DNA of 64,000 bases from Sabellastarte sp. h YS-2021 (Eukaryota > Annelida > Polychaeta > Sabellida > Sabellidae). The translations under genes were made by a program, and so were the position numbers. The notes beneath the pieces were generated by a model. It did no database searches. It saw only the letters and a list, made by a program, of their open reading frames with translations, and was not told the origin of the DNA. The DNA lies in NCBI GenBank assembly GCA_964017235.1, contig OZ024938.1, forward strand, positions 50,566,332 through 50,630,331, read 5' to 3'. This document shows, one piece after another, positions 1-13,800 of this stretch. Position 1 is the first letter of the stretch, and each line of letters starts with the position of its first letter.

Positions 1-676
1 AATACACTGCTTAATTCTCTCTTAGAGATGCCCACTCTAACACACCAGATGGTTTATTGCCTTACATATGCTTTAGTTTGTAAATTCTGAGAACATCTTA
101 ACCCACCCCCAACCGTGCCAATTACATGCCTCCTGGAGCCCATTTGTCACACCAATAATCATTGCTACACTGGATGTAATTCTGAAACCTATGCAATTAG
201 ATTTAGTATACACCAGCTGATTTTCTGGCCAAATTTCAGAATTATAGACCAATATTTGGTAGTGGTTTGTGCTGATTTGCATCTATTTTGGACCATTTTA
301 CAACAATATTTGGGTTAAATAATTTCTCTTCAGAGATGTAATACTCCAAGTGCGCTTAAAATATTCTTTTAATTTTTAAAACATGTAAGAAATTAAATAA
401 GGGTTTCAGATTCAAAAGATTATGACATATTTGACATCCCCCCTTTGAGGGGGAGCAGACCAGCCCCACACCCCGAAACTGAAATTTTTAATATCGCCCT
501 TAAGGTCTTCAGACCAATGCAATTTCATTCTATGGTGAAAACTAAGTATCCTGTGAAAATTTGAGCAAGATTGGTCAGCTTTAAGGGGTGTTTTGGGCTG
601 ATCTACCATTTGACTATACCCTCGCTACCTGCACTCCCAATACATGTATTTTGTACTTAATATGTATTTCTTAAGC
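1..676. repeat. Representative satellite monomer (first copy), landmarks within the unit
   Basis: Landmarks by offset. 86-99 is the sequence later duplicated around the LINE insertion. 114-117 is a variable CpG site (CGTG, CACG, CGCG or CACA in different copies). 191-198 ATGCAATT recurs at 517-524. 438-453 is a CCCCCC/TTTGA/GGGGG hairpin. 639-650 is the perfect palindrome AATACATGTATT. 671-677 TTAAGCA and 684-690 TGCTTAA form an inverted repeat across the arbitrary unit boundary. CpG dinucleotides are few (114, 353, 474, 495, 623). This copy is subtype A', told apart from A by ttcaaaagat at 411-420. No CENP-B-box-like motif, tRNA-like promoter box pair or simple-sequence core is visible. Confidence 0.95.
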
Positions 677-3600
677 AATACACTGCTTAATTCTCTCTTA
701 GAGATGCCCACTCTAACACACCAGATGGTTTATTGCCTTACATATGCTTTAGTTTGTAAATTCTGAGAACATCTTAACCCACCCCCAACCGTGCCAATTA
801 CATGCCTCCTGGAGCCCATTTGTCACACCAATAATCATTGCTACACTGGATGTAATTCTGAAACCTATGCAATTAGATTTAGTATACACCAGCTGATTTT
901 CTGGCCAAATTTCAGAATTATAGACCAATATTTGGTAGTGGTTTGTGCTGATTTGCATCTATTTTGGACAATTTTACAACAATATTTGGGTTAAATAATT
1001 TCCCTTCAGAGATGTAATACTCCAAGTGCGCTTAAAATATTCTTTTAATTTTTAAAACATGTAAGAAATTAAATAAGGGTTTCAGATTCAAGAGATTATG
1101 ACATATTTGACATCCCCCCTTTGAGGGGGAGCAGACCAGCCCCACACCCCGAAACTGAAATTTTTAATATCGCCCTTAAGGTCTTCAGACCAATGCAATT
1201 TCATTCTATGGTGAAAACTAAGTATCCTGTGAAAATTTGAGCAAGATTGGTCAGCTTTAAGGGGTGTTTTGGGCTGATCTACCATTTGACTATACCCTCG
1301 CTACCTGCACTCCCAATACATGTATTTTGTACTTAATATGTATTTCTTAAGCAATACACTGCTTAATTCTCTCTTAGAGATGCCCACTCTAACACACCAG
1401 ATGGTTTATTGCCTTACATATGCTTTAGTTTGTAAATTCTGAGAACATCTTAACCCACCCCCAACCGTGCCAATTACATGCCTCCTGGAGCCCATTTGTC
1501 ACACCAATAATCATTGCTACACTGGATGTAATTCTGAAACCTATGCAATTAGATTTAGTATACACCAGCTGATTTTCTGGCCAAATTTCAGAATTATAGA
1601 CCAATATTTGGTAGTGGTTTGTGCTGATTTGCATCTATTTTGGACCATTTTACAACAATATTTGGGTTAAATAATTTCTCTTCAGAGATGTAATGCTCCA
1701 AATGCGCTTAAAATATCCTTTTAATTTTTAAAACATGTAAGAAATTAAATAAGGGTTTCAGATTCAAGAGATTATGACATATTTGACATCCCCCCTTTGA
1801 GGGGGAGCAGACCAGCCCCACACCCCGAAACTGAAATTTTTAATATCGCCCTTAAACTTTTCAGACCAATGCAATTTCATTCTATGGTGAAAACTAAGTA
1901 TCCTGTGAAAATTTGAGCAAGATTGGTCAACTTTAAGGGGTGTTTTGGGCTGATCTGCCATTTGACTATACCCTCGCTACCTGCACTCCCAATACATGTA
2001 TTTTGGACTTAATATGTATTTCTTAAGCAATACACTGCTTAATTCTCTCTTAGAGATGCCCACTCTAACACACCAGGTGGTTTATTGCCTTACATATGCT
2101 TTAGTTTGTAAATTCTGAGAACATCTTAACCCACCCCCAACCACGCCAATTACATGCCTCCTGGAGCCCATTTGTCACACCAATAATCATTGCTACACTG
2201 GATGTAATTCTGAAACCTATGCAATTAGATTTAGTATACACCAGCTGATTTTCTGGCCAAATTTCAGAATTATAGACCAATATTTGGTAGTGGTTTGTGC
2301 TGATTTGCATCTATTTTGGACCATTTTACAACAATATTTGGGTTAAATAATTTCTCTTCAGAGATGTAATACTCCAAGTGCGCTTAAAATATTCTTTTAA
2401 TTTTTAAAACATGTAAGAAATTAAATAAGGGTTTCAGATTCAAGAGATTATGACATATTTGACATCCCCCCTTTGAGGGGGAGCAGACCAGCCCCACACC
2501 CCGAAACTGGAATTTTTAATATCGCCTTTAAGGTCTTCAGACCAATGCAATTTCATTCTATGGTGAAAACTAAGTATCCTGTGAAAATTTGAGCAAGATT
2601 GGTCAGCTTTAAGGGGTGTTTTGGGCTGATCTACCATTTGACTATACCCTCGCTACCTGCACTCCCAATACATGTATTTTGTACTTAATATGTATTTCTT
2701 AAGCAATACACTGCTTAATTCTCTCTTAGAGATGCCCACTCTAACACACCAGATGGTTTATTGCCTTACATATGCTTTAGTTTGTAAATTCTGAGAACAT
2801 CTTAACCCACCCCCAACCGTGCCAATTACATGCCTCCTGGAGCCCATTTGTCACACCAATAATCATTGCTACACTGGATGTAATTCTGAAACCTATGCAA
2901 TTAGATTTAGTATACACCAGCTGATTTTCTGGCCAAATTTCAGAATTATAGACCAATATTTGGTAGTGGTTTGTGCTGATTTGCATCTATTTTGGACCAT
3001 TTTACAACAATATTTGGGTTAAATAATTTCTCTTCAGAGATGTAATACTCCAAGTGCGCTTAAAATATTCTTTTAATTTTTAAAACATGTAAGAAATTAA
3101 ATAAGGGTTTCAGATTCAAAAGATTATGACATATTTGACATCCCCCCTTTGAGGGGGAGCAGACCAGCCCCACACCCCGAAACTGAAATTTTTAATATCG
3201 CCCTTAAGGTCTTCAGACCAATGCAATTTCATTCTATGGTGAAAACTAAGTATCCTGTGAAAATTTGAGCAAGATTGGTCAGCTTTAAGGGGTGTTTTGG
3301 GCTGATCTACCATTTGACTATACCCTCGCTACCTGCACTCCCAATACATGTATTTTGTACTTAATATGTATTTCTTAAGCAATACACTGCTTAATTCTCT
3401 CTTAGAGATGCCCACTCTAACACACCAGATGGTTTATTGCCTTACATATGCTTTAGTTTGTAAATTCTGAGAACATCTTAACCCACCCCCAACCGTGCCA
3501 ATTACATGCCTCCTGGAGCCCATTTGTCACACCAATAATCATTGCTACACTGGATGTAATTCTGAAACCTATGCAATTAGATTTAGTATACACCAGCTGA

Positions 3601-6600
3601 TTTTCTGGCCAAATTTCAGAATTATAGACCAATATTTGGTAGTGGTTTGTGCTGATTTGCATCTATTTTGGACAATTTTACAACAATATTTGGGTTAAAT
3701 AATTTCCCTTCAGAGATGTAATACTCCAAGTGCGCTTAAAATATTCTTTTAATTTTTAAAACATGTAAGAAATTAAATAAGGGTTTCAGATTCAAGAGAT
3801 TATGACATATTTGACATCCCCCCTTTGAGGGGGAGCAGACCAGCCCCACACCCCGAAACTGAAATTTTTAATATCGCCCTTAAGGTCTTCAGACCAATGC
3901 AATTTCATTCTATGGTGAAAACTAAGTATCCTGTGAAAATTTGAGCAAGATTGGTCAGCTTTAAGGGGTGTTTTGGGCTGATCTACCATTTGACTATACC
4001 CTCGCTACCTGCACTCCCAATACATGTATTTTGTACTTAATATGTATTTCTTAAGCAATACACTGCTTAATTCTCTCTTAGAGATGCCCACTCTAACACA
4101 CCAGATGGTTTATTGCCTTACATATGCTTTAGTTTGTAAATTCTGAGAACATCTTAACCCACCCCCAACCGTGCCAATTACATGCCTCCTGGAGCCCATT
4201 TGTCACACCAATAATCATTGCTACACTGGATGTAATTCTGAAACCTATGCAATTAGATTTAGTATACACCAGCTGATTTTCTGGCCAAATTTCAGAATTA
4301 TAGACCAATATTTGGTAGTGGTTTGTGCTGATTTGCATCTATTTTGGACCATTTTACAACAATATTTGGGTTAAATAATTTCTCTTCAGAGATGTAATGC
4401 TCCAAATGCGCTTAAAATATCCTTTTAATTTTTAAAACATGTAAGAAATTAAATAAGGGTTTCAGATTCAAGAGATTATGACATATTTGACATCCCCCCT
4501 TTGAGGGGGAGCAGACCAGCCCCACACCCCGAAACTGAAATTTTTAATATCGCCCTTAAACTTTTCAGACCAATGCAATTTCATTCTATGGTGAAAACTA
4601 AGTATCCTGTGAAAATTTGAGCAAGATTGGTCAACTTTAAGGGGTGTTTTGGGCTGATCTGCCATTTGACTATACCCTCGCTACCTGCACTCCCAATACA
4701 TGTATTTTGGACTTAATATGTATTTCTTAAGCAATACACTGCTTAATTCTCTCTTAGAGATGCCCACTCTAACACACCAGGTGGTTTATTGCCTTACATA
4801 TGCTTTAGTTTGTAAATTCTGAGAACATCTTAACCCACCCCCAACCACGCCAATTACATGCCTCCTGGAGCCCATTTGTCACACCAATAATCATTGCTAC
4901 ACTGGATGTAATTCTGAAACCTATGCAATTAGATTTAGTATACACCAGCTGATTTTCTGGCCAAATTTCAGAATTATAGACCAATATTTGGTAGTGGTTT
5001 GTGCTGATTTGCATCTATTTTGGACCATTTTACAACAATATTTGGGTTAAATAATTTCTCTTCAGAGATGTAATACTCCAAGTGCGCTTAAAATATTCTT
5101 TTAATTTTTAAAACATGTAAGAAATTAAATAAGGGTTTCAGATTCAAGAGATTATGACATATTTGACATCCCCCCTTTGAGGGGGAGCAGACCAGCCCCA
5201 CACCCCGAAACTGGAATTTTTAATATCGCCTTTAAGGTCTTCAGACCAATGCAATTTCATTCTATGGTGAAAACTAAGTATCCTGTGAAAATTTGAGCAA
5301 GATTGGTCAGCTTTAAGGGGTGTTTTGGGCTGATCTACCATTTGACTATACCCTCGCTACCTGCACTCCCAATACATGTATTTTGTACTTAATATGTATT
5401 TCTTAAGCAATACACTGCTTAATTCTCTCTTAGAGATGCCCACTCTAACACACCAGATGGTTTATTGCCTTACATATGCTTTAGTTTGTAAATTCTGAGA
5501 ACATCTTAACCCACCCCCAACCGTGCCAATTACATGCCTCCTGGAGCCCATTTGTCACACCAATAATCATTGCTACACTGGATGTAATTCTGAAACCTAT
5601 GCAATTAGATTTAGTATACACCAGCTGATTTTCTGGCCAAATTTCAGAATTATAGACCAATATTTGGTAGTGGTTTGTGCTGATTTGCATCTATTTTGGA
5701 CAATTTTACAACAATATTTGGGTTAAATAATTTCCCTTCAGAGATGTAATACTCCAAGTGCGCTTAAAATATTCTTTTAATTTTTAAAACATGTAAGAAA
5801 TTAAATAAGGGTTTCAGATTCAAGAGATTATGACATATTTGACATCCCCCCTTTGAGGGGGAGCAGACCAGCCCCACACCCCGAAACTGAAATTTTTAAT
5901 ATCGCCCTTAAGGTCTTCAGACCAATGCAATTTCATTCTATGGTGAAAACTAAGTATCCTGTGAAAATTTGAGCAAGATTGGTCAGCTTTAAGGGGTGTT
6001 TTGGGCTGATCTACCATTTGACTATACCCTCGCTACCTGCACTCCCAATACATGTATTTTGTACTTAATATGTATTTCTTAAGCAATACACTGCTTAATT
6101 CTCTCTTAGAGATGCCCACTCTAACACACCAGATGGTTTATTGCCTTACATATGCTTTAGTTTGTAAATTCTGAGAACATCTTAACCCACCCCCAACCGT
6201 GCCAATTACATGCCTCCTGGAGCCCATTTGTCACACCAATAATCATTGCTACACTGGATGTAATTCTGAAACCTATGCAATTAGATTTAGTATACACCAG
6301 CTGATTTTCTGGCCAAATTTCAGAATTATAGACCAATATTTGGTAGTGGTTTGTGCTGATTTGCATCTATTTTGGACCATTTTACAACAATATTTGGGTT
6401 AAATAATTTCTCTTCAGAGATGTAATGCTCCAAATGCGCTTAAAATATCCTTTTAATTTTTAAAACATGTAAGAAATTAAATAAGGGTTTCAGATTCAAG
6501 AGATTATGACATATTTGACATCCCCCCTTTGAGGGGGAGCAGACCAGCCCCACACCCCGAAACTGAAATTTTTAATATCGCCCTTAAACTTTTCAGACCA

Positions 6601-7436
6601 ATGCAATTTCATTCTATGGTGAAAACTAAGTATCCTGTGAAAATTTGAGCAAGATTGGTCAACTTTAAGGGGTGTTTTGGGCTGATCTGCCATTTGACTA
6701 TACCCTCGCTACCTGCACTCCCAATACATGTATTTTGGACTTAATATGTATTTCTTAAGCAATACACTGCTTAATTCTCTCTTAGAGATGCCCACTCTAA
6801 CACACCAGGTGGTTTATTGCCTTACATATGCTTTAGTTTGTAAATTCTGAGAACATCTTAACCCACCCCCAACCACGCCAATTACATGCCTCCTGGAGCC
6901 CATTTGTCACACCAATAATCATTGCTACACTGGATGTAATTCTGAAACCTATGCAATTAGATTTAGTATACACCAGCTGATTTTCTGGCCAAATTTCAGA
7001 ATTATAGACCAATATTTGGTAGTGGTTTGTGCTGATTTGCATCTATTTTGGACCATTTTACAACAATATTTGGGTTAAATAATTTCTCTTCAGAGATGTA
7101 ATACTCCAAGTGCGCTTAAAATATTCTTTTAATTTTTAAAACATGTAAGAAATTAAATAAGGGTTTCAGATTCAAGAGATTATGACATATTTGACATCCC
7201 CCCTTTGAGGGGGAGCAGACCAGCCCCACACCCCGAAACTGGAATTTTTAATATCGCCTTTAAGGTCTTCAGACCAATGCAATTTCATTCTATGGTGAAA
7301 ACTAAGTATCCTGTGAAAATTTGAGCAAGATTGGTCAGCTTTAAGGGGTGTTTTGGGCTGATCTACCATTTGACTATACCCTCGCTACCTGCACTCCCAA
7401 TACATGTATTTTGTACTTAATATGTATTTCTTAAGC
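1..7436. repeat. Higher-order block: A' A E S twice (2704-bp period), then A E S
   Basis: Monomers 1-2704 (A', A, E, S) recur in the same order at 2705-5408, including rare variants: ttcaaaagat in the A' unit and ttcccttcag with ggacaatttt in the A unit. A third copy, 5409-7436, lacks the A' unit but keeps the ttcccttcag marker, so it is a three-monomer version. The two 2704-bp copies match at every site I compared. This indicates recent segmental duplication of a four-monomer block rather than independent single-unit drift. Confidence 0.88.
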
Positions 7437-10400
7437 AATACACTGCTTAATTCTCTCTTAGAGATGCCCACTCTAACACACCAGGTGGTTTATTGCCTTA
7501 CATATGCTTTAGTTTGTAAATTCTGAGAACATCTTAACCCACCCCCAACCGCGCCAATTACATGCCTCCTGGAGCCCATTTGTCACACCAATAATCATTG
7601 CTACACTGGATGTAATTCTGAAACTTATGCAATGAGATTTAGTATACACCAGCTGATTTTCTGGCCAAATTTCAGAATTATAGACCAATATTTGGTAGTG
7701 GTTTGTGCTGATTTGCATCTATTTTGGACCATTTTACAACAATATTTGGGTTAAATAATTTCTCTTCAGAGATGTAATACTCCAAGTGCGCTTAAAATAT
7801 TCTTTTAATTTTTAAAACATGTAAGAAATTAAATAAGGGTTTCAGATTCAAGAGATTATGACATATTTGACATCCCCCCTTTGAGGGGGAGCAGACCAGC
7901 CCCACACCCCGAAACTGAAATTTTTAATATCGCCCTTAAGGTCTTCAGACCAATGCAATTTCATTCTATGGTGAAAACTAAGTATCCTGTGAAAATTTGA
8001 GCAAGATTGGTCAGCTTTAAGGGGTGTTTTGGGCTGATCTACCATTTGACTATACCCTCGCTACCTGCACTCCCAATACATGTATTTTGTACTTAATATG
8101 TATTTCTTAAGCAATACACTGCTTAATTCTCTCTTAGAGATGCCCACTCTAACACACCAGATGGTTTATTGCCTTACATATGCTTTAGTTTGTAAATTCT
8201 GAGAACATCTTAACCCACCCCCAACCGTGCCAATTACATGCCTCCTGGAGCCCATTTGTCACACCAATAATCATTGCTACACTGGATGTAATTCTGAAAC
8301 CTATGCAATTAGATTTAGTATACACCAGCTGATTTTCTGGCCAAATTTCAGAATTATAGACCAATATTTGGTAGTGGTTTGTGCTGATTTGCATCTATTT
8401 TGGACCATTTTACAACAATATTTGGGTTAAATAATTTCTCTTCAGAGATGTAATACTCCAAGTGCGCTTAAAATATTCTTTTAATTTTTAAAACATGTAA
8501 GAAATTAAATAAGGGTTTCAGATTCAAGAGATTATGACATATTTGACATCCCCCCTTTGAGGGGGAGCAGACCAGCCCCACACCCCGAAACTGAAATTTT
8601 TAATATCGCCCTTAAGGTCTTCAGACCAATGCAATTTCATTCTATGGTAAAAACTAAGTATCCTGTGAAAATTTGAGCAAGATTGGTCAGCTTTAAGGGG
8701 TGTTTTGGGCTGATCTACCATTTGACTATACCCTCGCTACCTGCACTCCCAATACATGTATTTTGGACTTAATATGTATTTCTTAAGCAATACACTGCTT
8801 AATTCTCTCTTAGAGATGCCCACTCTAACACACCAGGTGGTTTATTGCCTTACATATGCTTTAGTTTGTAAATTCTGAGAACATCTTAACCCACCCCCAA
8901 CCACGCCAATTACATGCCTCCTGGAGCCCATTTGTCACACCAATAATCATTGCTACACTGGATGTAATTCTGAAACCTATGCAATTAGATTTAGTATACA
9001 CCAGCTGATTTTCTGGCCAAATTTCAGAATTATAGACCAATATTTGGTAGTGGTTTGTGCTGATTTGCATCTATTTTGGACCATTTTACAACAATATTTG
9101 GGTTAAATAATTTCTCTTCAGAGATGTAATACTCCAAGTGCGCTTAAAATATTCTTTTAATTTTTAAAACATGTAAGAAATTAAATAAGGGTTTCAGATT
9201 CAAGAGATTATGACATATTTGACATCCCCCCTTTGAGGGGGAGCAGACCAGCCCCACACCCCGAAACTGGAATTTTTAATATCGCCTTTAAGGTCTTCAG
9301 ACCAATGCAATTTCATTCTATGGTGAAAACTAAGTATCCTGTGAAAATTTGAGCAAGATTGGTCAGCTTTAAGGGGTGTTTTGGGCTGATCTACCATTTG
9401 ACTATACCCTCGCTACCTGCACTCCCAATACATGTATTTTGTACTTAATATGTATTTCTTAAGCAATACACTGCTTAATTCTCTCTTAGAGATGCCCACT
9501 CTAACACACCAGGTGGTTTATTGCCTTACATATGCTTTAGTTTGTAAATTCTGAGAACATCTTAACCCACCCCCAACCGCGCCAATTACATGCCTCCTGG
9601 AGCCCATTTGTCACACCAATAATCATTGCTACACTGGATGTAATTCTGAAACTTATGCAATGAGATTTAGTATACACCAGCTGATTTTCTGGCCAAATTT
9701 CAGAATTATAGACCAATATTTGGTAGTGGTTTGTGCTGATTTGCATCTATTTTGGACCATTTTACAACAATATTTGGGTTAAATAATTTCTCTTCAGAGA
9801 TGTAATACTCCAAGTGCGCTTAAAATATTCTTTTAATTTTTAAAACATGTAAGAAATTAAATAAGGGTTTCAGATTCAAGAGATTATGACATATTTGACA
9901 TCCCCCCTTTGAGGGGGAGCAGACCAGCCCCACACCCCGAAACTGAAATTTTTAATATCGCCCTTAAGGTCTTCAGACCAATGCAATTTCATTCTATGGT
10001 GAAAACTAAGTATCCTGTGAAAATTTGAGCAAGATTGGTCAGCTTTAAGGGGTGTTTTGGGCTGATCTACCATTTGACTATACCCTCGCTACCTGCACTC
10101 CCAATACATGTATTTTGTACTTAATATGTATTTCTTAAGCAATACACTGCTTAATTCTCTCTTAGAGATGCCCACTCTAACACACCAGATGGTTTATTGC
10201 CTTACATATGCTTTAGTTTGTAAATTCTGAGAACATCTTAACCCACCCCCAACCGTGCCAATTACATGCCTCCTGGAGCCCATTTGTCACACCAATAATC
10301 ATTGCTACACTGGATGTAATTCTGAAACCTATGCAATTAGATTTAGTATACACCAGCTGATTTTCTGGCCAAATTTCAGAATTATAGACCAATATTTGGT

Positions 10401-10816
10401 AGTGGTTTGTGCTGATTTGCATCTATTTTGGACCATTTTACAACAATATTTGGGTTAAATAATTTCTCTTCAGAGATGTAATACTCCAAGTGCGCTTAAA
10501 ATATTCTTTTAATTTTTAAAACATGTAAGAAATTAAATAAGGGTTTCAGATTCAAGAGATTATGACATATTTGACATCCCCCCTTTGAGGGGGAGCAGAC
10601 CAGCCCCACACCCCGAAACTGAAATTTTTAATATCGCCCTTAAGGTCTTCAGACCAATGCAATTTCATTCTATGGTAAAAACTAAGTATCCTGTGAAAAT
10701 TTGAGCAAGATTGGTCAGCTTTAAGGGGTGTTTTGGGCTGATCTACCATTTGACTATACCCTCGCTACCTGCACTCCCAATACATGTATTTTGGACTTAA
10801 TATGTATTTCTTAAGC
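6761..10816. repeat. Trimer higher-order block S-A*-Y, two copies (2028-bp period)
   Basis: Units at 6761-8788 and 8789-10816 repeat the order S, A*, Y. A* carries gaaacttatgcaatgag (near 7620 and 9650) in place of gaaacctatgcaattag. Y carries ctatggtaaaaac (near 8641 and 10671). The same S-A*-Y trimer appears again at 17577-19604, so it was copied or moved as a unit. The first S unit is shared with the preceding A-E-S block. Confidence 0.85.
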
Positions 10817-13800
10817 AATACACTGCTTAATTCTCTCTTAGAGATGCCCACTCTAACACACCAGATGGTTTATTGCCTTACATATGCTTTAGTTTGTAAA
10901 TTCTGAGAACATCTTAACCCACCCCCAACCGTGCCAATTACATGCCTCCTGGAGCCCATTTGTCACACCAATAATCATTGCTACACTGGATGTAATTCTG
11001 AAACCTATGCAATTAGATTTAGTATACACCAGCTGATTTTCTGGCCAAATTTCAGAATTATAGACCAATATTTGGTAGTGGTTTGTGCTGATTTGCATCT
11101 ATTTTGGACAATTTTACAACAATATTTGGGTTAAATAATTTCTCTTCAGAGATGTAATACTTCAAGTGCGCTTAAAATATTCTTTTAATTTTTAAAACAT
11201 GTAAGAAATTAAATAAGGGTTTCAGATTCAAGAGATTATGACATATTTGACATCCCCCCTTTGAGGGGGAGCAGACCAGCCCCACACCCCGAAACTGAAA
11301 TTTTTAATATCGCCCTTAAGGTCTTCAGACCAATGCAATTTCATTCTATGGTGAAAACTAAGTATCCTGTGAAAATTTGAGCAAGATTGGTCAGCTTTAA
11401 GGGGTGTTTTGGGCTGATCTACCATTTGACTATACCCTCGCTACCTGCACTCCCAATACATGTATTTTGTACTTAATATGTATTTCTTAAGCAATACACT
11501 GCTTAATTCTCTCTTAGAGATGCCCACTCTAACACACCAGGTGGTTTATTGCCTTACATATGCTTTAGTTTGTAAATTCTGAGAACATCTTAACCCACCC
11601 CCAACCGTGCCAATTACATGCCTCCTGGAGCCCATTTGTCACACCAATAATCATTGCTACACTGGATGTAATTCTGAAACCTATGCAATTAGATTTAGTA
11701 TACACCAGCTGATTTTCTGGCCAAATTTCAGAATTATAGACCAATATTTGGTAGTGGTTTGTGCTGATTTGCATCTATTTTGGACAATTTTACAACAATA
11801 TTTGGGTTAAATAATTTCTCTTCAGAGATGTAATACTCCAAGTGCGCTTAAAATATTCTTTTAATTTTTAAAACATGTAAGAAATTAAATAAGGGTTTCA
11901 GATTCAAGAGATTATGACATATTTGACATCCCCCCTTTGAGGGGGAGCAGACCAGCCCCACACCCCAAAACTGAAATTTTTAATATCGCCCTTAAGGTCT
12001 TCAGACCAATGCAATTTCATTCTATGGTGAAAACTAAGTATCCTGTGAAAATTTGAGCAAGATTGGTCAGCTTTAAGGGGTGTTTTGGGCTGATCTACCA
12101 TTTGACTATACCCTCGCTACCTGCACTCCCAATACATGTATTTTGTACTTAATATGTATTTCTTAAGCAATACACTGCTTAATTCTCTCTTAGAGATGCC
12201 CACTCTAACACACCAGGTGGTTTATTGCCTTACATATGCTTTAGTTTGTAAATTCTGAGAACATCTTAACCCACCCCCAACCACGCCAATTACATGCCTC
12301 CTGGAGCCCATTTGTCACACCAATAATCATTGCTACACTGGATGTAATTCTGAAACCTATGCAATTAGATTTAGTATACACCAGCTGATTTTCTGGCCAA
12401 ATTTCAGAATTATAGACCAATATTTGGTAGTGGTTTGTGCTGATTTGCATCTATTTTGGACCATTTTACAACAATATTTGGGTTAAATAATTTCTCTTCA
12501 GAGATGTAATACTCCAAGTGCGCTTAAAATATTCTTTTAATTTTTAAAACATGTAAGAAATTAACTAAGGGTTTCAGATTCAAGAGATTATGACATATTT
12601 GACATCCCCCCTTTGAGGGGGAGCAGACCAGCCCCACACCCCGAAACTGAAATTTTTAATATCGCCCTTAAGGTCTTCAGACCAATGCAATTTCATTCTA
12701 TGGTGAAAACTAAGTATCCTGTGAAAATTTGAGCAAGATTGGTCAGCTTTAAGGGGTGTTTTGGGCTGATCTACCATTTGACTATACCCTCGCTACCTGC
12801 ACTCCCAATACATGTATTTTGTACTTAATATGTATTTCTTAAGCAATACACTGCTTAATTCTCTCTTAGAGATGCCCACTCTAACACACCAGATGGTTTA
12901 TTGCCTTACATATGCTTTAGTTTGTAAATTCTGAGAACATCTTAACCCACCCCCAACCGTGCCAATTACATGCCTCCTGGAGCCCATTTGTCACACCAAT
13001 AATCATTGCTACACTGGATGTAATTCTGAAACCTATGCAATTAGATTTAGTATACACCAGCTGATTTTCTGGCCAAATTTCAGAATTATAGACCAATATT
13101 TGGTAGTGGTTTGTGCTGATTTGCATCTATTTTGGACCATTTTACAACAATATTTGGGTTAAATAATTTCTCTTCAGAGATGTAATACTCCAAGTGCGCT
13201 TAAAATATTCTTTTAATTTTTAAAACATGTAAGAAATTAAATAAGGGTTTCAGATTCAAGAGATTATGACATATTTGACATCCCCCCTTTGAGGGGGAGC
13301 AGACCAGCCCCACACCCCGAAACTGAAATTTTTAATATCGCCCTTAAGGTCTTCAGACCAATGCAATTTCATTCTATGGTAAAAACTAAGTATCCTGTGA
13401 AAATTTGAGCAAGATTGGTCAGCTTTAAGGGGTGTTTTGGGCTGATCTACCATTTGACTATACCCTCGCTACCTGCACTCCCAATACATGTATTTTGGAC
13501 TTAATATGTATTTCTTAAGCAATACACTGCTTAATTCTCTCTTAGAGATGCCCACTCTAACACACCAGATGGTTTATTGCCTTACATATGCTTTAGTTTG
13601 TAAATTCTGAGAACATCTTAACCCACCCCCAACCGTGCCAATTACATGCCTCCTGGAGCCCATTTGTCACACCAATAATCATTGCTACACTGGATGTAAT
13701 TCTGAAACCTATGCAATTAGATTTAGTATACACCAGCTGATTTTCTGGCCAAATTTCAGAATTATAGACCAATATTTGGTAGTGGTTTGTGCTGATTTGC

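Noticed and set aside
73..609. Open frames of 65, 67 and 69 codons repeated in most monomers on both strands
   Set aside because: They recur because the DNA recurs. Changes between copies alter residues freely (His/Arg/Cys at one codon, Gly/Ser, Ala/Val), some units have stops, 676 is not a multiple of three, and the frames overlap on opposite strands. No domain, signal peptide or synonymous bias is seen.
1..676. CENP-B-box or telomere-repeat motifs marking centromere or telomere
   Set aside because: No TTCG core as needed for a CENP-B-like box and no short telomeric repeat are present in the unit. Chromosomal location stays unknown.
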